From Ruegeria sp. 6PALISEP08 (lineage in GTDB: Bacteria; Pseudomonadota; Alphaproteobacteria; Rhodobacterales; Rhodobacteraceae): a DNA stretch of 43,511 nucleotides. The position numbers were made by a program, and so were the translations under genes. Numbering within the stretch: position 1 is the stretch's first letter; the number at the start of each line of letters is the position of its first letter. The stretch is taken from positions 1 to 43,511 of the forward strand of contig NZ_LGXZ01000021.1 of assembly GCF_001238295.1 (NCBI RefSeq), read 5' to 3'. Shown piece by piece: positions 1-6,860 of this stretch. The notes under the pieces are model-generated. The model had not been told where the DNA came from and did not search any database. It was given only the letters and a program-made list of their open reading frames with translations.

Positions 1-1381
1 AACAAAGGCGGCTGCGGTCGCGAGCCTGGTTTTTTGCACGGCCACTGCCGCGTTTGCACAGGATACCCTACCGCAAACGCTGTTCACCAACGTCCATGTC
101 TTTGACGGAGTAAATGAGGCGCGGATCGAGAACGCCAGCGTTCTGGTTGAAGGCAACTTGATCAAAGAAGTGTCCACCCAAGCAATTGACGCGCCTGGCG
201 CGGCGGTTGTGGATGGAGGTGGTCGCACATTGATGCCGGGGCTGATCGACAGTCACGTCCACCTGAACCTGACCGGTCTGTTCACAAGCTTTGGTGGCGC
301 GGAATATGCGAATTGGGACGGCGTTGGCGCGATGGCGGTCGCAAACGCGCGTGATTACCTTATGGATGGGTACACAACGGTTCGCGATGCCTGTGGCCAA
401 GGCGATGCGATGAAAAAGCTGATCGATCAGAATATCCTTGTAGGGCCACGGATTTACCCGAGCGGCGCGTGCATCGGCCCACAATCTGGTCACACGGACT
501 GGCGCAGCCCTCGTGCCCGGGCTGAAGGTGGCCCCGTCGCACAGGTGGAAGAACTCAATCTCGCGGTCGTTGCAGACGGCGTAGACGAAATCAGAACGGC
601 CGCGCGCCGGAACCTCAGCTATGGGGCCACGCAAATCAAGCTAACCGTCGGCGGCGGAGTTTCCTCGGAATTGGACCCGCTTTGGTCCGTTGGATACAGC
701 GTGGAAGAAATAAAGGCAGCGGTCGACGTTGCTGCTTTTTTTGACACTTATGCTTTCACGCATGCCTACACGGACGAAACTGTCCAAATGGCACTGGATG
801 CGGGCGTCAAGGTCATTGAACACGGCCAGATGGTCACAGAAGAAACCGTGAAGCGCATGGCTGATGAAGGGATATTCTGGTCCCTCAATACCGCCGGGTT
901 CTCACCAATCCTGTTTGAGCACCCCAACTTTGCACCAGGTACGCCAGCAGGCATCAAGCTTGCGGTTGCACATGACCAAAGCAAGGATCTCATCGCGCTT
1001 GTCAAGAAGTACAAACCTAAGGTCGTGCACAACGTTGATACAGTACTGTCAACGCTCGATCAGGGCCGTGCCCATCGCGATTTCGAAAAGTACCAGTTTG
1101 CCGATTGGTTCGGCAATTATGCTATGCTGGTCTCCGCTACGTCGACCGCGGGCGAACTGGCACAGCTGACTGGCCAACGTAATCCTTATCCAGAGCAGTT
1201 GGGGGTGATCCAGGCAGGAGCCTATGCCGATATCCTGATCGTCGATGGCAACCCGCTTGAAGATCTTTCTGTCTTGGGGGCCCAACCGAAATGGTTTGAC
1301 GCGGAACCGCGTGAAGAAGGTTTCGACACCATCCGTGTCATCATGAAGGACGGCAAATTCTACAAGAATACGCTGGAATAA
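1..1381 (+). CDS. Secreted amidohydrolase (imidazolonepropionase/prolidase-like), 5' end cut by window
   Basis: Metal-dependent hydrolase of the amidohydrolase superfamily that would act on amide or cyclic amide bonds in the periplasm; substrate unknown. The frame is open from base 2, and its first residues (AAAVASLVFCTATAAFAQ) are the end of a signal peptide, so the real start lies just left of the window. The TTG at 158 is internal. Visible metal ligands are the HVH of strand 1 (near base 270), the lysine in QIKLTVGGG that would be carboxylated, His in FTHAYTD, His in VIEHGQ, and a probable Asp in HNVDTVL. The C-terminal ADILIVDGNPLEDL is the usual closing strand of the small beta-sandwich. 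It is followed after 71 bp by a GYD gene and a porin on the same strand, suggesting one transcript. Family call is firm; specificity is open. Confidence 0.88.
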   Translation, partial: TKAAAVASLVFCTATAAFAQDTLPQTLFTNVHVFDGVNEARIENASVLVEGNLIKEVSTQAIDAPGAAVVDGGGRTLMPGLIDSHVHLNLTGLFTSFGGAEYANWDGVGAMAVANARDYLMDGYTTVRDACGQGDAMKKLIDQNILVGPRIYPSGACIGPQSGHTDWRSPRARAEGGPVAQVEELNLAVVADGVDEIRTAARRNLSYGATQIKLTVGGGVSSELDPLWSVGYSVEEIKAAVDVAAFFDTYAFTHAYTDETVQMALDAGVKVIEHGQMVTEETVKRMADEGIFWSLNTAGFSPILFEHPNFAPGTPAGIKLAVAHDQSKDLIALVKKYKPKVVHNVDTVLSTLDQGRAHRDFEKYQFADWFGNYAMLVSATSTAGELAQLTGQRNPYPEQLGVIQAGAYADILIVDGNPLEDLSVLGAQPKWFDAEPREEGFDTIRVIMKDGKFYKNTLE

Positions 1382-1452
1382 AAGGAAAGTGGGGTGGTCT
1401 ATCTTTGATAACCCACACTTCAGCCAAGAAACCTTCCCTGAAAGGAAAGACT

Positions 1453-1854
1453 GTGAAACATCTCAGCCTTGGCGTCTTTATGGCGATCTGTGGTTCAATT
1501 GCCGCAGCTGAAGACGCCGAAAGCATGCGTACGTTTTTGTTCATTGGCACGTCCAATAGCACCGCTTGGGAATTGCAGATCGCCAATCCGGGGGATCGCG
1601 CAGCCTCGGTGAAGGGTGGGATCGAAGCGCTCGGTGGAGAGCTTTTGAGCTATTACTGGGGACTTGGGAACGGGAAGAACTACATCACCGTCTCCCTGCC
1701 AGATGACCCTACCTTTATCCAAGCCTTCTATGTCAGCCGCCTCGGCGACGGCTTGTTGGATGACTACCAGATGATCGAATTGATGAGCAGCGCCGAAATG
1801 GCTGTGGCGCTGGAACGTGTTCCCGAAATCAAAGCTGTGGATGACGTAAAGTGA
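1453..1854 (+). CDS. Exported GYD-domain protein
   Basis: 133 residues from a GTG start preceded by AAAGGAAAG, a good ribosome binding site. A TTG 48 bases upstream is in frame but would bury the signal peptide. The N-terminus (KHLSLGVFMAICGSIAAA) is a signal peptide. The mature part carries the GYD pattern: MRTFLFIG at the first strand, then GGELLSYYWGLGNGKNYITVSLPDD, as in the dimeric alpha/beta-barrel GYD family (PF08734), whose function is largely unknown. Most family members I know of are cytoplasmic, so the export signal is unusual. The stop overlaps the porin start by 4 bases (GTGA), which implies translational coupling with the porin. Confidence 0.75.
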   Translation: MKHLSLGVFMAICGSIAAAEDAESMRTFLFIGTSNSTAWELQIANPGDRAASVKGGIEALGGELLSYYWGLGNGKNYITVSLPDDPTFIQAFYVSRLGDGLLDDYQMIELMSSAEMAVALERVPEIKAVDDVK

Positions 1855-3140
1855 TTGGAAGTTTGTCGCACCAGAGATCGTATCTTCCACCACGACCGAC
1901 CCTTGCCACTGCATTATTGAGCGCCTTTGCACTATTTGGCGGTGCTGCTGACGCACAGGAAAACGCTGGACAGGCCAAACTGGAGGCCGCAGCCCAGGTT
2001 TCGTTGGGTGGTCCGGGATCAGCCAGCGCACAGCAGGAGCAAGACAGGTTGCGCAGACTTGAAGACTCACGATGGCCAGGTTTGGACCGTGCCATTGATC
2101 CAGCCGAGACCGCTTTGGGTCGATTTCGGGAAAACACCGGATTGGCGCTCAGCTTTGACTATCAGGCGCTATACCAGCGCAGCTCTCACAGCCTGACCGG
2201 GCAGGACGAATCTGCATCCGGTCAGCTTAGGATGATCGGGACGTGGGAATTGGCAAACCGGGGTGGCGAAAACCCGGGTAGCCTTGTCTTTATTCTGGAG
2301 AACCGACACCGGTTGGGCCAGTCCATTGCACCCTCCGGACTGCCTGCGCAAATTGGATATCAAGGGGCAACCGCGGTCACGTTTGGGGACACAAACACGA
2401 CCTTGTCGGTAGCTTACTGGCAACAAGCCTTCGCAAACAGACGCGGAGGAGTGGTGGTGGGTCGGATTGATCCGGGCGACTACTCTGACATTCTGGGTTA
2501 CGTGAACCCACGAACGACCTTTTCGAACTATTCAATCCTGTTTAGCCCCGTACTGCCAATCCCAGATCCAGGCTTTGGCGTCACCGTCGGCGGCTATCTG
2601 ACGGATCAGATTTACGCGTTAGGGGTAGTTAGCGATGCCAATGGGTCTCTCACAGACATCGAGTGGTTTTCCGGGGGTAGCGAATTCTACAAATACGCCG
2701 AGATCGGCTGGACGCCCGAAAAATCAAAACGATTTCTTACGAATGTTCATTTGGGGATGTTTCACACAGATGCGCGCCAACAAGGAGGCGTTCCGGAAAC
2801 ATATGGAGCCACACTTTCTGCCAACCATACATTTGACAACCAACTGATGATCTTCGGACGGCTGGGATGGTCCAATGGCGGGGGTGCGCTGGCCACGCGT
2901 GCTATCAACGCAGGCTTGATGTGGCGACCTGGCACCTATGATGATCTCTTTGGCATAGCGGCCACTGTTGCCGACCTGACGTCACCAGGATTGCCCAATC
3001 AAACGACACTTGAAGCTTTCTACCGTCTGGACCTGGCTGACAATCTGGCGCTGACGGCAGACGTGCAATACCTGAAAAATCCCGGATCAAACTCGAACGA
3101 CCCGCTGGTTTTAGGATTAAGACTGAGGGTCAATCTTTGA
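1851..3140 (+). CDS. Carbohydrate-selective porin, OprB family
   Basis: 429-residue outer-membrane beta-barrel with a GTG start overlapping the previous stop. A signal peptide (ALLSAFALFGGAADAQ, about residues 22-38) is followed by a short Gln/Ala-rich linker. Then comes the OprB barrel: an early ALSFDYQALYQ strand, SGQLRMIGTWEL, a central block with GRIDPGDYSDILGY and NPRTTFSNYSILFSPV, repeated amphipathic strands, and a C-terminal strand ending LGLRLRVNL. Many porins end in Phe; this one ends in Leu. OprB proteins pass sugars or other small solutes. Its place behind a secreted amidohydrolase suggests it may admit that enzyme's substrate or product, which is inference. Confidence 0.83.
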   Translation: MIGSLSHQRSYLPPRPTLATALLSAFALFGGAADAQENAGQAKLEAAAQVSLGGPGSASAQQEQDRLRRLEDSRWPGLDRAIDPAETALGRFRENTGLALSFDYQALYQRSSHSLTGQDESASGQLRMIGTWELANRGGENPGSLVFILENRHRLGQSIAPSGLPAQIGYQGATAVTFGDTNTTLSVAYWQQAFANRRGGVVVGRIDPGDYSDILGYVNPRTTFSNYSILFSPVLPIPDPGFGVTVGGYLTDQIYALGVVSDANGSLTDIEWFSGGSEFYKYAEIGWTPEKSKRFLTNVHLGMFHTDARQQGGVPETYGATLSANHTFDNQLMIFGRLGWSNGGGALATRAINAGLMWRPGTYDDLFGIAATVADLTSPGLPNQTTLEAFYRLDLADNLALTADVQYLKNPGSNSNDPLVLGLRLRVNL

Positions 3141-3190
3141 TGCATGCCGGGTAACAAATTCCGTTCGGGCTTAATTTTGGCCAGAATGGC

Positions 3191-3226
3191 GGGGGCGGCA
3201 AGTGAGTGGGTCGCCCCCAACTTTTT
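3191..3226 (+). terminator. Rho-independent terminator after the porin gene
   Basis: GGGGGCG at 3191-3197 pairs with CGCCCCC at 3212-3218 across a 14-base loop, followed by AACTTTTT. It closes the amidohydrolase-GYD-porin unit. Confidence 0.75.
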
Positions 3227-3291
3227 CATAGTGGCAGACCTTTTCGGTCGCCTTATGATCTCTTCAGTCTTTATGTGGGAGCTTTAGTGTC

Positions 3292-4614
3292 ATGGCGCGA
3301 TACATCTACGGTTTGGTTATTTTGCTTTTTGCTGCGGCGGTATCGACGTCAAACGCTGTTCCAGCGTACGCACAGAACGCGGCGAGTGAACAGGAACCTG
3401 TTGAGGTACAGCAAGAAGATCTCTTAACTCAGGTTGCCGACAAATCGATTTCCGCTGGCGACCTGGAGATACTGCTTGTTCCGCTGACGACTGACGAGCT
3501 TTCGGAAATTGCTGTTGCCTGGCAAGACCATGTCCGCAACCAACTCGAAGAAATTGCCCGTATCAATCTTAGCCTTCAGGCCGGGAACGAAGCGCAAGAA
3601 GATGACCTGAGATCACAACTGTCTTTAATAAACGATACCGGCACCGTAATTTTGGATAATTACACTCTGGTCTTGGATGAATGGGCCCTAAAGGGTGCTG
3701 CAGAAGAAGATCTGAAACCGCATACAGATTATCTCTTAGCGCTCAAAACTGGCGTTCTTAAAACAACGGATTTTCAGACGCTATTTAATAACGCTCTCCA
3801 ATGGTTGGTTTCCTGGGAAGGAGGTGCTGGTCTTTTATTGGCTGGGTTGGGTGTTTTGGCTGCTGTTTGGGTCATGATGTTTGTCGCCAAAATGGTGCGT
3901 CGTTTAACTGAGCGCGGCCTTGAAAAGATACCTACAATTTCGCGGATGCTTAAGAAATTCATTGCGACCGCAGTGTTTTGGGCGGTCTTTATTCTCGGTA
4001 TTCTGGTTGTGCTTGCCTTGTTTGGTGTGAACGTCACTCCTTTGTTTGCAATATTTGGTGGTTTGTCTTTCATTCTTGGCTTTGCGCTTCAGGAAACGCT
4101 GGGCAATCTCGCTAGCGGTCTGATGATCATGGTTTTAAAGCCATTCGATACCGGGGACTATATTCAGGTTGGCGGGTCATCTGGTTTTGTTGACGAGATG
4201 TCGGTCGTTTCGACAAAAATCCGAACCTTCGACAACCAGATCATCATTGTGCCGAATAGTAAGATCTGGGGTGACGTAATCACAAATGTCAACGCATCTG
4301 ATGAGCGTCGCGTCGATCTGGTTTTTGGTATCGCGTATTCAGACAATGCTGCTCACGCAATCGATGTGCTGAAGGAATTAGTCGCAAGGCACGAATTATG
4401 CCTGAAATCGCCTGATCCAGAAATATTTGTTGGTGAGCTTGGCGACAATTCAGTCAATATCTTTTGTCGACCGTGGTCCAAGTCTGATGACTATTGGACT
4501 GTCTATTGGGACCTCACAGGACAAGCCAAGGAGCGGTTTGACCAAGAGGGAATATCAATACCGTTCCCGCAGCGCGATGTTCACCTGATCCCAGTGGAAG
4601 GAGCAAAGGCATGA
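3292..4614 (+). CDS. MscS-family mechanosensitive channel (first of pair)
   Basis: 440 residues. A signal peptide (YGLVILLFAAAVSTSNAVPAYAQ) is followed by about 140 residues of acidic, helical periplasmic sequence, then membrane segments near 175-200 and 225-250. The pore helix follows with the Gly/Ala-rich MscS pattern GGLSFILGFALQETLGNLAS. The cytoplasmic beta domain comes next: KPFDTGDYIQVGG, GFVDEM, TKIRTFDNQIIIVPNS, and a C-terminal alpha/beta domain to RDVHLIP. MscS channels open under membrane tension and release osmolytes on hypo-osmotic shock. The stop overlaps the next MscS gene by four bases (ATGA), so the two should be translated together. The extra periplasmic domain exceeds the minimal MscS core of about 280 residues. 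Confidence 0.9.
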   Translation: MARYIYGLVILLFAAAVSTSNAVPAYAQNAASEQEPVEVQQEDLLTQVADKSISAGDLEILLVPLTTDELSEIAVAWQDHVRNQLEEIARINLSLQAGNEAQEDDLRSQLSLINDTGTVILDNYTLVLDEWALKGAAEEDLKPHTDYLLALKTGVLKTTDFQTLFNNALQWLVSWEGGAGLLLAGLGVLAAVWVMMFVAKMVRRLTERGLEKIPTISRMLKKFIATAVFWAVFILGILVVLALFGVNVTPLFAIFGGLSFILGFALQETLGNLASGLMIMVLKPFDTGDYIQVGGSSGFVDEMSVVSTKIRTFDNQIIIVPNSKIWGDVITNVNASDERRVDLVFGIAYSDNAAHAIDVLKELVARHELCLKSPDPEIFVGELGDNSVNIFCRPWSKSDDYWTVYWDLTGQAKERFDQEGISIPFPQRDVHLIPVEGAKA

Positions 4615-6224
4615 GAGCATTAGTAATATGGGTGATGTCCTTTCTGCTTCTTTGCAGTGTAGCCTCGGCCCAGTCAGAAGAAATACTGCTGCCACAGCAG
4701 GAGCGAGAAGATCCCGAATTCATAGCACCGGTTATTGTCGATGGGGATGAACTTTTTGTCGTCCGCGGATCCAGCGCATTGCCCGCAACGGACAGGGCCA
4801 CAAAGATTGAAGAAAGAATTGCTCAGGTCGCGGATAAATCAGAGAGCAAAACGGTCGACATCCAAATCTCTCGGGCTGAATTTGGACAACTCGTACGCGT
4901 CGACGGCCATATGGTCACTATTACCACTCAGGCTGACGCAGACCACGAACAGATGGACATTGAAGTTCTGGCCGGGCTGCAAGCAGATGCCATCGAAAAT
5001 GCCATATTAAAGTACCGGGAAGCGCGATCCAACGAAGGCCGCGTTGACAGCGCGCTGGCCGCTGTAGCTTGGACAGCAATATTTGCACTGGTGTCATACT
5101 TCTTCTTTGCTAAACGGAAGAAGTTTCTAGGCTACGTCAGAAACAACTTGGAAAAGAGAGCGGAAAGCGTTGAGGAAGCTACAAAGTCAATACTACGAAG
5201 TAGAGCAATCGCGTCTATCATCGTTTATTCAATTCATGCTCTGATGTGGGTGCTGTTTCTGTTCTTTTTCTACTACTACCTGTCCTTGGTATTGCTGTCG
5301 TTCGCGGAAACCCAGGCCATTGCTCAAGTTCTTCTTAAGTACGTCAGTGAGCCATTGATAAATGTTGTGCTGGCTGTCGTTGGGTACATCCCAAATCTGA
5401 TCATGCTGGTAATTATTGCAACCTTATGTCGATTTGCGATCCGTGGCCTAGACCTGTTCTTTGAAAACCTGGAAAACGGTGCATTCGAAATCAAAGATTT
5501 CGAGGCGCATTGGATCGCGCCGACGAACATGCTGTTCAGGGCTTTGGTCATCGTGATCGCACTGGTGTTCGCTTACCCATACATTCCGGGCTCAGGTTCC
5601 CGGGCGTTTCAAGGCCTGACAATTCTTGCCGGTATCATGGTCTCGTTGGGATCCAACACAGTTGTATCGAACATGATGGCAGGTCTTTTTGTCATCTATC
5701 GGCGCAGCACGAATGTTGGTGATCGAATAATGGTCGGAGACAAGATAGGGGACGTGACCGAAATCAAGCTCATGGAAACACTTATCAAGTCCATCAAAAA
5801 TGAAATGATCAGTATTCCAAATGCCCAGTTGTTGAACTCAGAGGTCGTGAACTATTCGCGAAAAGTCGATGGTCGAGGCCTTGTCGTTCACACAACGGTC
5901 GGGATCGGGTACGAGGAGCCGCCAAAAAAAATTACAGCAATGTTGATAGAGGCGGCTCATCGCACACAGGGATTGAGAAAAAGCCCGGAACCTTTTGTGC
6001 TTTGGACACAGTTGGCCGACTACGCAATCAATTACGAAATCAACGCATACACGTCTCGGGGATCGAGTTTGCCTAAGATTCTGTCTGATCTACACCAAAA
6101 CATCGTGGAAGTGTTCAACGAGAACGGTACGCAAATAATGACACCGTCCTACATGGCTGACCCGCCAAGTCCTAAGATTCCCACTGAGGAATGGGATGGA
6201 AAGCTTGCTCAAATAGCGGAGTAA
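4611..6224 (+). CDS. MscS-family mechanosensitive channel (second of pair)
   Basis: 537 residues, with a signal peptide (LVIWVMSFLLLCSVASA) and a periplasmic region of about 120 residues. Several membrane segments follow (roughly 145-162, 195-232, 245-275 and 300-350). The MscS pore helix and beta domain are seen in GIMVSLGSNTVVSNMMAGLF, RRSTNVGDRIMVGDKIGDV, SIPNAQLLNSEVVNYS and the C-terminal domain. It differs clearly from the preceding channel: the pore helix is Ser/Asn rich rather than Gly/Ala rich, and it has more membrane segments. The overlapping start with its partner supports co-expression; whether the two proteins form separate or mixed channels cannot be told from sequence. No clear terminator follows, only the inverted repeat at 6241-6299. 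Confidence 0.88.
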   Translation: MRALVIWVMSFLLLCSVASAQSEEILLPQQEREDPEFIAPVIVDGDELFVVRGSSALPATDRATKIEERIAQVADKSESKTVDIQISRAEFGQLVRVDGHMVTITTQADADHEQMDIEVLAGLQADAIENAILKYREARSNEGRVDSALAAVAWTAIFALVSYFFFAKRKKFLGYVRNNLEKRAESVEEATKSILRSRAIASIIVYSIHALMWVLFLFFFYYYLSLVLLSFAETQAIAQVLLKYVSEPLINVVLAVVGYIPNLIMLVIIATLCRFAIRGLDLFFENLENGAFEIKDFEAHWIAPTNMLFRALVIVIALVFAYPYIPGSGSRAFQGLTILAGIMVSLGSNTVVSNMMAGLFVIYRRSTNVGDRIMVGDKIGDVTEIKLMETLIKSIKNEMISIPNAQLLNSEVVNYSRKVDGRGLVVHTTVGIGYEEPPKKITAMLIEAAHRTQGLRKSPEPFVLWTQLADYAINYEINAYTSRGSSLPKILSDLHQNIVEVFNENGTQIMTPSYMADPPSPKIPTEEWDGKLAQIAE

Positions 6225-6240
6225 AAAAATATTACTTCCA

Positions 6241-6299
6241 CTCTGGATCCACTTAACTCCGTCACTGCGGTTCGATGGATTAGTTTGATTGATCCAGAG
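6241..6299. repeat. Inverted repeat, 9-bp arms, downstream of the MscS pair
   Basis: CTCTGGATC (6241-6249) and GATCCAGAG (6291-6299) are perfect complements separated by 41 bases. There is no T-tract, so it is not a standard terminator; a long-loop RNA hairpin is possible. Confidence 0.45.
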
Positions 6300-6348
6300 C
6301 AATGGGTAAGATCAACGACGTAGTCTTAAAAACGTTTTGGGGTGTCAG

Positions 6349-6849
6349 ATGAGCAGAGGGTTGCTGACCGCAATAGTAGTGCTTTTCGCGGGTGCCGCTC
6401 TTGCCGCTGGTATGGAGCGGTGGGGCGAGTCCGGCGACTGGACAATTTTAATCGATCCTGAGAAAGGAAATGGCTGTCTCGCTTGGAAGCCATTCGAAGG
6501 CGACATGACAGTTGAGATTGGCGTCGCACCAAATCAGGCTGGCGGCTTCTTCGCCGCTTATAATCCGATCTGGGTTCAGATTGAGGACGGGTCGACCGGC
6601 ATCGTGAACTTCGATTTTGGTGACGCAAAGTTTGAAGGCGAAGCCGTAGGTGTTTTTAAGAATGGCGTCCCCGGGGGGTATGCCTTTTTCGACAACCCTG
6701 CGTTTGTAACCGAATTCGGCAAGCGCCAAAGCGTCACGATAATTGGTGAAAGTGGAGCCGAAGTAGAACTTGATCTGAGTGGGTCTTCGAAAGCCATCGA
6801 GGCCGTTTTGACATGTCAGGCAGAACAGCCGGAACCACTCAAGAACTAG
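6349..6849 (+). CDS. Small exported protein of unknown function
   Basis: 166 residues from ATG at 6349; an upstream in-frame TTG adds only four residues. A signal peptide (LLTAIVVLFAGAALA) precedes a mature domain rich in Gly and aromatic residues. It has one cysteine at NGCLAW and another near the end (LTCQAE), possibly a disulfide. I do not recognise a named family. It ends 11 bases before the convergent stop of the AsmA gene, with no room for separate terminators. Confidence 0.7.
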   Translation: MSRGLLTAIVVLFAGAALAAGMERWGESGDWTILIDPEKGNGCLAWKPFEGDMTVEIGVAPNQAGGFFAAYNPIWVQIEDGSTGIVNFDFGDAKFEGEAVGVFKNGVPGGYAFFDNPAFVTEFGKRQSVTIIGESGAEVELDLSGSSKAIEAVLTCQAEQPEPLKN

Positions 6850-6860
6850 GTCGTGACCGA

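Noticed and set aside
158..160. TTG as start of the amidohydrolase
   Set aside because: The frame continues upstream through a signal peptide and the first amidohydrolase strands.
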